The position numbers were made by a program, and so were the translations under genes. Under the pieces are notes generated by a model that worked only from the letters and a program-made list of their open reading frames with translations, did no database searches and was not told where the DNA came from. Below, one piece after another: positions 52,763-63,992 of a stretch of 64,000 nt of DNA; positions within the stretch are counted from its first letter, which is position 1, and every line of letters starts with the position of its first letter. Source of the DNA: Ipomoea triloba (Eukaryota; Streptophyta; Magnoliopsida; Solanales; Convolvulaceae); the NCBI RefSeq assembly GCF_003576645.1, contig NC_044919.1, forward strand, positions 34,242,619-34,306,618. Direction: 5' to 3'.

Positions 52763-52830
52763 ACACGTAAAAGATGATATAAATACAGAAAGATCAGAGC
52801 ATCCTAAAACTCTCCGCTCCATACAATACA

Positions 52831-54297
52831 ATGGCGTCTGTGAACTCTGCAAGAAAATGTGATACTAAAAGTGAAGTGATAGTGGTGGTGGTGCCCTTCG
52901 TGGCGCAGGGCCACATGAATTTGATGGTCCATTTGTCTCGACTCATCGCGTCCTACAACTTACCGGTCTACTTCGTGGGTTTAAGCGTGGACATCGCGGC
53001 CGTTAAGCGACGGATCGAAGGGTGGACCCCATCCGACTATCCCACGCTGCGTTTCCACGACTTCCCCGAGCCTCCGGGGTACCTCTCCAACACCAATCCC
53101 AGTGCGGAAGGCCAATCCTACGTGGACTTCCAAGCCTCAGCCATGAACGCCGCCGCGTACTTGCGCCGCCCCGTCGGAGACCTCCTCGAGGAGCTATCGG
53201 CAAAGTGCGAGAGGCTGGTGGTCGTTAACGACGCCCTGATGATTAACGCCGTTAAGGACGTGGCGGCTTCCGCGGAAAACATGGAGACCTATAACTTCTA
53301 TGTGGGGTCCGCTTTCCACGACGCCTCGCTCGTGTGGGAGGTCTTGCGTAAAGCCCTTCACTTCCCGTCATTTCTTTGGAAATTCGTCGGGAAATTTGTT
53401 CTCCCGGCCGGGGCCGTAATCCCGGACCGGCTTCCAATTCCGTCCACTTGTTTCCCGTCGGAGTTCTTTAAGTTCATCGTGGATCAACGCCAGAACCACC
53501 ACGCCTTCTGCAAGGGCAGTATTTATGACTCGTGTAGAGCGATAGAGGGTCCGTATCTAGACCTCCTCGCAATGGTCTATAAGCTAGCGAGAAAAGGGCC
53601 TGTTTGGGGGATTGGTCCGTTCAACCCAGTGGTTACTAAACAAAACACAAAGAGCGACGAGGATTCTTCATCACGCCACCCATGCCTCAAATGGCTAGAC
53701 AAACAGCCCCCAAAGTCGGTCATCTTCGTCTCGTTCGGCACCCAGACAATTCTCTCCGACCCGCAACTCTACGAGCTAGCGGAAGGCCTAGAGCAAAGTG
53801 GTCAAAGGTTCATTTGGGTGGTCAAAGATCTGACCAAAGGATACAAAAACACCCAGATAAAGGCGCCGGCCGGGTTCGAACAGAGAATTGAAGGGCGTGG
53901 GCTTATTCTCCAAGACTGGGTACCCCAATTAGAGATATTAGACCACGTTTCCACTGGCGGGTTCTTAACTCATTGCGGGTGGAATTCAGGCATGGAGAGC
54001 ATGTGCAGGGGAGTCCCCCTAGCGACCTGGCCTATCCAATATGACCAGCCTAGGAATGCCATTCTAATCACAGAAGTCCTTAAAACCGGGATTGCCATCA
54101 AGGATTGGGAGCGTAGGGATGAAATAATAACGTCCACCACAATCAGCAACGCTATAAGAAGATTGATGGCGTCTCAGGAAGGAGAGGATATGAGGAATAA
54201 GGCGGCACAAGTGGGGAAAGCCGTGAAGGAGTCTGTGATGGAAGGTGGCATTTCTCGCCTGGAGATGGATAATTTCATTGCCCAGATTACTAGATAA
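52831..54297 (+). CDS. Zeatin O-glucosyltransferase-like UDP-glycosyltransferase (UGT93-like)
   Basis: This is a cytosolic family 1 UDP-sugar glycosyltransferase. By recalled similarity it is of the zeatin O-glucosyltransferase type, which stores cytokinin as O-glucosides; the real acceptor is not proven. The gene is intronless and encodes 488 residues. The GT-B N-terminal domain opens with VPFVAQGHMN, placing the catalytic His at 28. The PSPG donor box runs from Trp363 (WVPQLEIL) through HCGWNSGMES to Gln406 (WPIQYDQ), followed by PRNAILITEVLKTG, typical of the ZOG group. The C terminus matches that group's SRLEMDNFIAQITR pattern. The ATG has a good plant context (ACAATGGC). Its flanks carry a segmental duplication. 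Frame intact, no missing key residue. Confidence 0.94.
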   Translation: MASVNSARKCDTKSEVIVVVVPFVAQGHMNLMVHLSRLIASYNLPVYFVGLSVDIAAVKRRIEGWTPSDYPTLRFHDFPEPPGYLSNTNPSAEGQSYVDFQASAMNAAAYLRRPVGDLLEELSAKCERLVVVNDALMINAVKDVAASAENMETYNFYVGSAFHDASLVWEVLRKALHFPSFLWKFVGKFVLPAGAVIPDRLPIPSTCFPSEFFKFIVDQRQNHHAFCKGSIYDSCRAIEGPYLDLLAMVYKLARKGPVWGIGPFNPVVTKQNTKSDEDSSSRHPCLKWLDKQPPKSVIFVSFGTQTILSDPQLYELAEGLEQSGQRFIWVVKDLTKGYKNTQIKAPAGFEQRIEGRGLILQDWVPQLEILDHVSTGGFLTHCGWNSGMESMCRGVPLATWPIQYDQPRNAILITEVLKTGIAIKDWERRDEIITSTTISNAIRRLMASQEGEDMRNKAAQVGKAVKESVMEGGISRLEMDNFIAQITR

Positions 54298-54350
54298 ATA
54301 ACTTTTAATTATATTGTTTGCTTTTGTTATGGTTATAGTGAGTAAGAACA

Positions 54351-54356
54351 AATAAA
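54351..54356 (+). terminator. Candidate poly(A) signal of the UGT gene
   Basis: AATAAA 54 bases after the stop codon. Confidence 0.4.
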
Positions 54357-54884
54357 AGTAGGATGGTGTATGTGCATGCATGCCGGCCTAGAATTGTACT
54401 TCGCATCTGTGTGTAGCATAGAGCTAAGGGACGCTCATCGCCACTACTCAAAGATTTATTTCTATGTACTTATGTTCAATATAATGTTATTGTGTTAATT
54501 AATTTACTCATTTTAAATGAATGGTGTATCTAAAGTAGGTGGAATTTCAATCATAAAAAATGATTGGAAATATCCATCTCGAATCAAATATAGCACAGTT
54601 GAAAATATCAAGTAGTGAAATTATTTTGATAGAAAGCTCAAATAAACCCATATACAATTCAAGTGCTCAATTAATTTCTTGATCTAAAATAAGAGCTAAT
54701 TTGACACATAAACTATTTAAAATTTTTACATTTATCATTCTTTCTAAGTTCCCTCGGTTACCAATTCATATTAAGATTTAATTAAAAAAGGTTATTGCCA
54801 TGATTTTTATTAAGGCTATAAATTAAAATCAAGAAACCTTATTAGTATGTTCTTCATCTTCGACCTCATCGGATTCTTTAGCTT
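54357..54884. other. 3' flank of the UGT gene
   Basis: AT-rich with no feature beyond a plausible 3' UTR. Confidence 0.4.
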
Positions 54885-56285
54885 ACAAGTTAAGTATTTA
54901 AAAAAAATTAAAAAGTTGATGTGGTCTAGGCTCCATGCCAACAGTTCCATATGTAGCTATGCGCACAAACTCCCTAATGTCCAATCACACAGCTGTGTGA
55001 ATTATAAATAAAAAGTGAACTGTACTATTTGTGTACATAAAGTACATTATTTGAAAGTATATTATTTGAATATTAAAAGTACATTATTTTGTATACTACT
55101 AAACATCATACACAAATAAAGGCTCTGTTTGGCAAAACTTATTTAGGAGCTTATATGTTATTTTAAGCTTAAGCTCTGTTTGGTAATGCTCTTAAATAAT
55201 TAATAGTGGTCAAATAAGTTAAAATTGCCTATAAAAAACAGAGCTTATAGCTTATTTAGGAGCTTTAGAATTTTGAAGTTATAAAAAAAATGATTAAGCA
55301 AACTCTTAGATTGATTTTTAAACCAAATCAAACAATTAATAGTGATCAAATAAGTCAAAATTGCCTAATAAGCTAATTATTTTACCAAATAGGGTCATAT
55401 ATTAAAAAAAAATTAAAGCAATTAAATAGTATTAGCGTGATCCACGCAAATAAACTGAGATTAATGCGAATCGTCAAAACACATGGATACAACTGTGTAT
55501 GTACAATTTAAGATGCTGATCCAGGAGAATCACACCTTAATTTTTCAATTTTATTTAATTTGGGTTTCCAATACATGTTTGGGCACGTAATCTGTATTTA
55601 AATCGGAATATATAGCTAGATTACTATATAGTGTGATACACACCTAATAAAATATCAAACCAAATTAAATTAAATCTTATAATTTATAAATGGTTGGTTG
55701 CCTGCCTTACAATGTCATCAGTTTTGTAGCATATTATTGTATAATGGGTCACACTTGCGTGAGACTGTCTCACGAATCTTTTATCTCAGAGATGGATCGG
55801 GTCGGGCCACTATGAAAATATAATACTTGTATTGAAAAATGTAATATTAGTCAAGAATAAAATATTTATTACGAATAAGGAAAAATTTAATACTTTTGAG
55901 GAAAAATGTAATACATTATTGCATATTGAAAAAATTCCAACTAACTTTCTATCTATTTCTCATTAGTAATGAAAAGTTATTTCCAAAAAAAAAATAGTAA
56001 TGAAAAATTGTGATTTTTAACAAATTAAAGTACCAACCAAACTTTTTGTTGGACAGAGATGTTGGTCGGAAATGGAAAGAATTCCAGCAATAAAGTGAAA
56101 AGGAGAAGAGTAATTACATCATCCTCAAATCGCTATGAAAATTCTCTCTCTCATTTACTTTATACATTTCAATTTATTAAATATCATACTTATTATTTTT
56201 TAACAGAGTGAGACTCTTGTGAATTCATATCACGGATCTTTATCTGAGAGACGAGTCGGGTAATGATAAAAATGTAATACTTGGA
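54885..56285. repeat. Segmental direct repeat, copy 2 (3' of the UGT gene)
   Basis: Matches 47885-50045 in the same order and orientation. It is offset by 6,999 bases at the left marker and about 6,220-6,240 from 49233 onward. It lacks the 48.06-49.15 kb insertion and instead carries a MITE at 55128-55400. Confidence 0.75.
55128..55400. mobile_element. GTTTGGTAAA-type MITE copy
   Basis: Begins GGCTCTGTTTGGCAAAAC and ends TTTTACCAAATAGGGTCA. Shares AACCAAATCAAACAATTAAT and GTGATCAAATAAGTCAAAAT with the family at 14095 and 39385. Contains an internal second end (AAGCTCTGTTTGGTAATG). Confidence 0.65.
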
Positions 56286-57561
56286 AAATGTAATATTAAT
56301 CATGAATAAATGGTTTGTTACTTATAAGGAAAAATGTAATACTTTTAAATAAACGGGCTTTAGGGAGTGTATTCAATAAAAACTTTTAAAGACTTTTAAA
56401 GTGATGAATTTTAACCCAATGAGGTAGCTCAAGTGGCAAGTGATGAATTCCGGGAGAACCCATGTTCGATTCCCGCAAGTGACGATTCCCCCTAGGTCAG
56501 CTCCCGAGGACCCGTGAATTTACCAAAAAAGACATTCCTAGAATCTTTTAAACTTTCGTCAACTTTGTACGAGTTTATAAAAATCCATAGTACAAATATC
56601 CATAGAATTTTAAAAACTTTTTCATATTAAAAAGTCAATAAAAGTCATTAAAACTCTAAATTGAATACATTCTTACAAACATTCCCTAACTTCTATTAAT
56701 ATATTATTTATAATTTTCTTAAAAAATATTTTTATAAATCATAAATAAATTAATGCATTGCAAAAAAATATACATATTAATGGTCAAAACAATAGAGTAT
56801 ATTAAAAATATATACATAAAGAAAATATAATCTATTTTCACTAATAAATATAACCAATAAAAATTAGATTTCAGTGGTTGTGAAGGAGGCTATAATTTGC
56901 AGTGGTAATGAAGTACAGGAAGCAAGTGTAACTAATCCAATTTGTAAAAGCAAAGATGTATTTGGACGTAAGTATCTGAGAAGCTGCTATTCGTAGCAGA
57001 TTTTTGCTGACAGCAGGCAGCAACTTTTTACTTGCTGCGTCGCTGTAAAAATTTTTGCTTGTGAATGGCATCAAATAATAATTTTTGTTATGATTTTATT
57101 TTATAAATATGTATGAAAATAAAAACTATATGAGTATTTATAAAAAGTTTGAAATATACAGTAAAATAAAATTTTATAGAAATAGATAATAAGTTTGTCT
57201 AGTTTAATAGAGGAAAAAAGTTTGTAGAGAAAATTGAAAAGTTAAACAAAAAAATTATATAATACAAATATCTTATAGCTAATTTAATCTACATTAATTT
57301 TATTATTAAACCAAAGCATATAAAGAAAATAAGGGGGAACACTTTCCCAACTCATAAGAGTCAACCACTTTAATTAAAATATGGAGGATCTGGTTCGCTG
57401 ACCGAAGGGATATACCTAAAAACACAAGATGACAACTAATAATTAAGAGTTTTACAATAAAAAATAATAGAGCCTAAATAAGACATATCCGACCTCGGAC
57501 TAATTAATTTTTTTAAAAATAATTAGCCGATAACATAACAAATTTTAGAAAAAAAAATTTA
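56286..57561. other. Intergenic, 3' flank of the hydrolase gene
   Basis: Holds the SINE-like copy at 56407-56530. Otherwise AT-rich DNA without a recognised gene. Confidence 0.4.
56407..56530 (+). mobile_element. tRNA-derived SINE, family 3
   Basis: ACCCAATGAGGTAGCTCAAG (A-box region), the B box GTTCGATTCCC at 56464-56474, then AAGTGACGATTCCC match the SINE at 59826-59960. The tail ends in ACCAAAAAAG. Target duplication not resolved. Confidence 0.65.
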
Positions 57562-58843
57562 TTAGTAAGGCCAAAACTTGGCAGGATCCTCTCCAAGCAA
57601 AAGTGCCCTGAATATGGCTTCACAAATATCGGCGTCGTAAACAAGGCAGTGGCCACCTTCTGGGACTTCATAGTACCGAATCCAACGTAGTTTTCTTGCA
57701 ACATATCTCTGTAAATCCACGTTTATGAACTTGTCCTGGCATCCCTGCCATATCTGCACCGACCCTTTCTTCTCCGGGAACGGGTCGCTCATCTCCAATG
57801 GATCAAATTCCCATTTACTGAAAAACGCCGAGAAATCCGAGCTTAGGTTGTCGAAAACCCTTTTGTCCTTCAACTTTTCCTGCATTGCATGGACAGCTCA
57901 ACTGGTCATAGTGGTGAAGTTTATATTATGTTACGAGTAATATAATTAATGTTAGCATTATAGATTATTACTGCAGTGGGGGTTTCATGGCCGTTGGGTG
58001 CATTCTTGATAAGTTCGAGATCCCTGTCGCTATAATTCTTGTTATTTCTTGAAGGGTTTAGAGCTGCCCACCATTGCCCCAATCTGGGAGCATATTTTCC
58101 GATCCAGATCATGGTCCGGTAGATCATCTTCTTTCTCTGGTCGTTCTTGGTGAGGATATCTGGGATGGAGGGCCACTGGTAGTTCACCGGTGGAACCACC
58201 ATGGCCACTCCTAGTAGCTTCTGGGGAATCCGTTTAAGGCAGCCCCATGTGGGGTAAGATCCCATGGAATTGCTGATCAGATAAAATTTGGGTCCTAAGT
58301 TTAGGAGCTCCGCTAATTCTTCAACATCCAAGGATTCACTGCTCTGGGTGCGCTTGGGATTGGGGTCACTCTCTCCATATCCGGCTCTGTCGAATAGAAC
58401 TAAGTACACCCCCAGCTCCTTCATCAACTCCTGCTCGAATGAAGATTAGATTAGATTTGTTGGGCAAAAGCCCTGAAGATCAAAAGAGTTAAGTGCACCA
58501 ATTAATCAGAGGCCTGAAAATCAAAAGAGTTAAGTGCACCAATTAATCAGAGGCCTGAAAATCAAAAGAGTTAAGTGCACCAATTAATCAGAGGCCTGAA
58601 AGACCTTATACTAACCTGAGGTGCAACGAAGTTCATGTCCTTGGAGCTATCGAAGCCATGAACCACAAGTACTTTGTAGTTGGCCTCATCTCTGGGGACA
58701 CCTTTTTCTATGTAAGCTATAAATCTTCCGTCGCTCAATCTTATCTTTTTTGATGAACCATGAAACTTCCGGTTGTCGTCGGCGGCACATTCCGGCTGGT
58801 GGTCGGAGGAGTTGAAGCACAGAGGAGCTTCGGAAGCCGACAT
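57562..58843 (-). CDS. Alpha/beta hydrolase superfamily protein
   Basis: This belongs to a plant alpha/beta-hydrolase group of unknown substrate, similar in memory to Arabidopsis proteins such as At3g03240. Three exons, 58616-58843, 57972-58430 and 57562-57879, are in phase with GT-AG borders and give 334 residues. The oxyanion-side VVHGFD is at 60-65. The segment ELGVYLVLFDRAGYGESDP matches the family's conserved core. The nucleophile elbow reads SNSMG with Ser131, where GxSxG is usual, so its first glycine is replaced by serine. The acid is probably Asp278 (GCQDKF) and the histidine His306 (GGHCLVY). The ATG at 58843 is the first in frame. No signal peptide or membrane segment is evident. 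Intron 1 contains a three-copy 41-bp tandem repeat. Confidence 0.92.
58478..58602. repeat. 41-bp tandem triplication in hydrolase intron 1
   Basis: The unit ATCAAAAGAGTTAAGTGCAC, then CAATTAATCAGAGGCCTGAAA, occurs three times with a period of 41 bases (CAAAAG at 58481, 58522 and 58563) and almost no change. Near-identity implies a recent event. It fills most of the 185-bp intron. Confidence 0.93.
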
Positions 58844-59678
58844 CACTCACCTGATTTCTTGGAACCCTTAGCTTTACTTACTCCACCTCGATTAAAAGTT
58901 TGGTAACCGGACCTTTAGCTTTTGTAGTTGTCTCTTACACCTAACCAAAATAAATAATGAATTAAATAATAAAAATGTGAATCACAATAAAAAATTTCAC
59001 TTTTCTTCCTTGTTTTTGCCTTTCTGGTTACAGTTATATTGGACTTTAAAAATTATAGTGGACCATTTAAGGTAGAGATTTTAAGCCATAAAAAATGCAG
59101 CCAAAAGAGCAAGAATTTCTTAAAAATATTGAACCAGAGCAGAGGAAAAAGAAAACAAAACGCTACCATTGTTTAATCTGTACCAACCTAGGTCCGGGGC
59201 ATACCTATATATATACGTATACATGTAATTAATTGTAAACCCAAACGGCAATATGTTTAAAATAAAATTTCACATTATACACGAAAAAAGATTTTTACGA
59301 TCTATCACTATCTATCCCCTTCGATCTCCTTTTCTGTTTTCTTTGTGTTCTCTGTTTTGTTTTTCTTTCTTCTTTGTTTTCTCTTCATTTCTTTCTCTTG
59401 TTAGTTTCTCCCTGTTCCTCTTTGTTCTCTGATTTCTCTTCGTTGTTCTTTGTTTTCTCTGCTCTTTGTTGTTTATCCTTTCTTTCTCTGTTCCTTAGCT
59501 TGTTTTCTGCATCGTGTTCTCCCGTACGTTTGTGTTTTTATGTCACTTCCCTCTTTGCTATTCTCCTTTCTTTAATTTGTCTGATTTCTTGTGACGGATG
59601 ATGCATCTTTTAGCAGACTTAATTGAGGTTTTGGTTGTGAAAGCTAAGGTTAGAGTTTCAGTTGAGTAGACGTCCAAG
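58844..59678. other. Hydrolase 5' flank and pyrimidine-rich tract
   Basis: The promoter of the minus-strand hydrolase probably lies at 58850-59100. From about 59310 to 59590 the plus strand is strongly C/T-rich (TTCTCTGTTTTGTTTTTC type). The Ser/Leu/Phe-rich ORF across it is a composition artefact. Confidence 0.45.
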
Positions 59679-60088
59679 CAATCGTTATATCCTGCACCAC
59701 GGTGCACATAGCAATGTGCACTCAGATTCCAAAACGACGTCGTTTCGATGTTAGTGGACGCGGACGCGAATGACTCCAAGGAATTCATTATCTATAATAC
59801 ACATAATCATTATCTAGAATACACAAACTCAATGGGGTAGCTCAAGTGTCAAATGAGCTCTCTTTGTGGGGAAGAATTCCAGGAGAACCTGGGTTTAATT
59901 CCCACAAGTGACGATTCCCGTCCGTTTAACGGACAGAGAAAAAAAAATTGAGCAAAAAAAATTATCTAGAATACACAGACCGACCGAAACGGGAAACGTG
60001 ATTTTCAAAAAATGAACGATTAATTTACAATGCTCAAAACGACGTCATTTACGTACGTGGTGCACCACGGTGCATGGTATAATTTGCC
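59679..60088. mobile_element. Mutator-like element, second member of the 8600-9180 family
   Basis: A 9-bp duplication ACGTCCAAG is at 59670-59678 and 60089-60097. Ends CAATCGTTATATCCTGCACC and GGCAAATTATACCATGCACC (read inward from the right) match the 8600 element in opposite orientation. It lacks the expanded TTCTGTGTATTC repeats and contains the SINE at 59826-59960. Confidence 0.87.
59826..59960 (+). mobile_element. tRNA-derived SINE nested in a Mutator-like element, 17-bp TSD
   Basis: Flanked by ATTATCTAGAATACACA at 59809-59825 and 59961-59977. The body starts AACTCAATGGGGTAGCTCAA, has a weak B box (GTTTAATTCCC) and ends in two A-rich runs. Length 135 bases. Related to 56407-56530. Confidence 0.8.
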
Positions 60089-60097
60089 ACGTCCAAG

Positions 60098-60690
60098 GAA
60101 GAGCTTATATATGTTTCCAAACTGAACAAGGGTTTTTGCATTTGGGCCTTTATTGGGTTGGGTTAATTTAATGGTAAGCAGATTTTATTACTCCGTATTA
60201 GTGTAATTGAGTAGGTTGTATATATACTTCTTCCCTAAAATGTTGAATCTCTAACCCTAACGGCACCTCACACTCCGATCGATAGAGTATTTGGAGAATG
60301 TAAATTATTAAATTATATTGTGTGTACAAGGAATCTGTCCACTTTGAACATACTCCCAACACTATTGTTGCAGTGTTCTGAATATTGATCTCTTCCTCGA
60401 AATACCGCTTATTGGTCTCCGCGCCAAATTATTATTGTTATCATTTTAGGGATGAGTATAGTTTAAGTAGCTTTTTAGGGGCATTCGGTTTCAAGAATTA
60501 CAAAGTAATGTTGCATTGAACTCTGACATAATAGTTGTTTGGTTTTAGTTAAATGAGACTAAGATTTTAAAGAAATGTCATGTTGTCTGCCACTTATGTT
60601 ACAAGGAAATTTTATGTTTCACCTTTTGAATAAGTTCGGAAACATTTTCATTCCAATTTCTAATTAAATAAAAGTTTTCATTTTAGATTA
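60098..60690. other. Intergenic, no feature recognised
   Basis: AT-rich flank without a gene. It contains the CTCTAACCCTAACGGCACC and GATAGAGTATTTGGAGAATG text that recurs in diverged form near 62515-62575. Confidence 0.35.
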
Positions 60691-60699
60691 TTTCTTAAT

Positions 60700-61001
60700 G
60701 GAATAATGTTTTGGGCATTGAACGTAACCTGAAAGTGCAATTAGGCCATTAAACAAAAAAAAAGTGCAATCAGGCCACTGAACACTCCAAATGTATGCAA
60801 TTTCACCTGATAACAAGTTACCATCCATTTCATCAGGTTACTTGCTTACGTGGACGGTGAATTGACATTCTAAAATAATTTTTAATAATAAACCATTAAA
60901 ATAAAAAATTAAAATAATTTAAAAATTAAAAAAAAACACACACATACACACCATAATAAAGCAAAAATTATTTTGTGAAAGAAGTATACTTTCCGTACAT
61001 C

Positions 61002-61046
<45 letters not shown>

Positions 61047-61122
61047 TAATTAAATTTGATTCATCTACAGGTTTCTATCAAGGTGGCAAGGGTATTATTA
61101 AGGGGAGGGGTGGTTGCAGGTG

Positions 61123-61159
<37 letters not shown>

Positions 61160-61381
61160 TTAGTTTTTTTAAATTTTTAATTTTAATAGTTTATTATTAC
61201 AAATTATTTTAAAATGCCAACTCACTGTCCACGTAAGCAAGTAAACTAATGCATGGTAACTTGCTATCAAGTGAAATTACATACATTTAGAGTGTTCAGT
61301 GGCTTAATTGCACTTCTTTTTGGTTCAGTGGTCTAATTGCACTTTCAAGTTACGTCCAGTGGCCAATTTGAACATTATTCC
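60700..61381. mobile_element. Mutator-like element with long inverted repeats, 9-bp TSD
   Basis: A 9-bp duplication TTTCTTAAT is at 60691-60699 and 61382-61390. Inverted ends (GGAATAATGTT, then GAACGTAACCTGAAAGTGCA) extend over roughly 250 bases each side. (AAT)n at 61002-61044 and (TTA)n at 61124-61159 sit symmetrically near the centre, showing that the microsatellites were inherited from the palindrome. No transposase. Confidence 0.9.
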
Positions 61382-61390
61382 TTTCTTAAT

Positions 61391-63511
61391 TAATCAAAAA
61401 TTCAGTAACACATTTTTTATCGAATTCTTTTTTAAAATTATAGCCCAAAAAACTGAAAATGCACTCTATGGATCGGAAACAATGTAGGATATTGGTAAAG
61501 ACAAATTTCCAAATGATAAATGCCTAATTATTCATATTTTCACCATACATTTAAGCTTATTTTTCTTTCCATTTGTTACAATTGTGTCCAAAATATTCCT
61601 TATTTGCTTCATTTGATCAATTGGGTGCGATTCTTTATCTTTGAGTGAAACTAAAAGATTTTAATTTTGAGTATTTTGAATGAATTTAGGGTCAATGGGA
61701 GCTAAGGGTGATGTGGTGTGCATTTGTTGTGAGTGCTTCAGTATTGGATTAAATTGTTATTTCAATTACTATTCAATTGCTTGTACTAGTTCACCTATAT
61801 GACTGCTTAAGTAGTAGCTTAGTAGGTTATATGAATTAAGCAAAAATTTAAATATAATAACAGAAGCAATTTGTTTACCCAATTCAAAGTGTGATGATGA
61901 GTATCAATTCTTACTACTTTTATATGTATTTTTGACATCAAATTCATATGATTATGTGTTAAATGGAAAGTACGTCGTTAAGGTGACTTGGAGGCATTAA
62001 TTGTAAAATCATGCAAATTGGAGCTCAATTGAATGTGTTTTGAAGTCATGCATATTGACACAAAAGTGTGTTCTGGGAGTTGTGGGAGGTCAAGAAAGTG
62101 AAAAGAACGAGTTGAAAGTACTATGACATGACCTGGGACCCAAAGGAACAAATTAAAGAAAATGAAAAAAAAGAGTACATTTTAGAGTGAAGATCAGGGC
62201 TCACACGGACACTCACGATCGTGTGAGTCAGCATGACAAATTATGCTTTGTTTTCCTTTACTAAGCGACATCTCGGTATTTTAATCATATCTCAGCGTAG
62301 AAATATCCAAATCAAATGTTTTAAATGACACTGGTAAGATAATTGAAAGAGTTACAATTCCTATAAAGACTATAAAGTCTAATTTGAATGTTTACAAGCT
62401 GAAAAATGACTTAGAAATCAAAATTGATGCACGTAGTAAACACTTGATCGCCTTCATTTACTTTTTACTGCATAGTAAGCTTTTATATATTCTTTCTTCA
62501 ATTCCCAAAATGTTGAATCTCCAATCCCAAGGGCCCTCATGTTTCAGCCTGATAGAGCATCTGAGGGGATGTAAATCATAGTATACTGCGCACAAGGAGC
62601 CCTCATCATAATAAGACTCGATCAATGATCTTTCTTCCCAAACTTCACCCATGTGACCAATTGAACGGCCCATGCGGGCAGCTTTATATATTCTTGTCTT
62701 TACAAATTGATTTACTCCTCCATTCCTTTGTTGTCTTCAAGGTCCTTATTATTATAAGTAGTTACTGTACTTCTTGATGCGTAAACCCTTAAATCTTTAA
62801 AAGGAAATTTGTTTTTTTTTTTTAATATAAATTTGGGGTTTTTTTTGAGGGTATAAATTTGGGGTTTTAGAATACTAATTTGTTTGCATTTTGCTTCATC
62901 AAAATTTAATTAGACTTTATTCTTATAAACTAATACATAAAAGTAGTGCACAAAAATCTCTTATAAATAGTTAACTACTGAATACCAACTACCACAAAAT
63001 CAAATTTAAAATAAAAATATAATGTCTAATTTCAAAATATTTTTAAACTCAGATAGTACAGCTAAGTATTTTAATTGCTTATGTTTTTATTGAAACTACA
63101 CCAAAATAGCAAAATACTAACAAATTTAGCAATGCATTTACGCATTGAAAAACTATAACTTAAATACCTGTTTTCAAAAAAAAAAAAAACTATAACTTAA
63201 ATACCTAGGATTTTGGTGTTTTGCTTGAGAAAATTTGTTGGTAAATTAAATACATATAGATTTCATTAATTTACTTATGAATTTTTTGTTAGTTATTTTT
63301 TTTTTTAATTTGAGCCAAAATTTAAAAATGATTTGAAAATGCATTTCTGGAATTTTTAATTGGGCCAAAAACATGAAAACGAGCTTTGGATTTTTTTTAT
63401 TAATTAGGAATTGATCCAAAAAAATTCTAAAAACGTTTGAATAATTAGAACAGGACACACAAACGTTTTTGAACGAGTTTTCATGAGTTTTAGATAGGAA
63501 ACACTACTCTA
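61391..63511. other. AT-rich intergenic DNA, no gene
   Basis: No family-supported ORF. A block near 62505-62660 (AAAATGTTGAATCTCCAATCCC, CAAGGAGCCCTCATC) resembles 60238-60345, suggesting an old dispersed repeat. Confidence 0.4.
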
Positions 63512-63512
63512 A

Positions 63513-63992
63513 GGGTGTGTTTGGAAGCCCGGAAAATGATTTCCGGAAATCATTTTCCGGGCTTTGGGTGTTTGGCAAGCATTGGAAAACCCTGTCAACG
63601 GAAATCATTTTCCGTTGACTGGGGAAAATAACCCTCATTTGGCGGAAAATGACTTCCGCCAAATTTGGGCGGAAGTCATTTTCCGCCCACAACAACACAC
63701 ACACACATCACCGTTTCCGGCGGAAACCACATGGTTTCCGCCGGAAACCAAGTGCTTTGGTTTCCGGCGAGGAACCAGGGCACTGCTCTGGTTCCTCGCT
63801 GCGGAAACCAGATCTAGTTTTCGCCGAAAACCCGGGGGGGGGGGGGTTTAAAATTTTTTTNTTTAAAATTTTTTTGATTATTATTATAAATTATAAATAT
63901 TATTATAAATATTTTAATATTTTAAATAAAATAATAAAAATATATAATTATATATTTCTATCCATTTTCCGAAAAATGAACCAAACACACAA
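63513..63992. mobile_element. Inverted-repeat MITE with CCGGAAAATG palindromes
   Basis: Left end GTGTGTTTGG at 63515-63524 and right end CCAAACACAC at 63981-63990 are perfect inverted repeats, with GGAAAATG-type sequence inside each. The left third contains shorter palindromes (CATTTTCCGTTGAC). A G run lies at about 63833-63846, and a single N is at 63861. Target duplication not readable. Confidence 0.65.

Noticed and set aside
43294..54297. Acyl-CoA ligase plus glucosyltransferase as a metabolic gene cluster
   Set aside because: Only two enzymes 7 kb apart, from families with unrelated typical substrates, and separated by repeats. Proximity alone does not support a pathway.
59374..59601. 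Ser/Leu/Phe-rich ORF that looks like a membrane or signal peptide
   Set aside because: Composition artefact of a pyrimidine-rich tract; no splice or promoter support.
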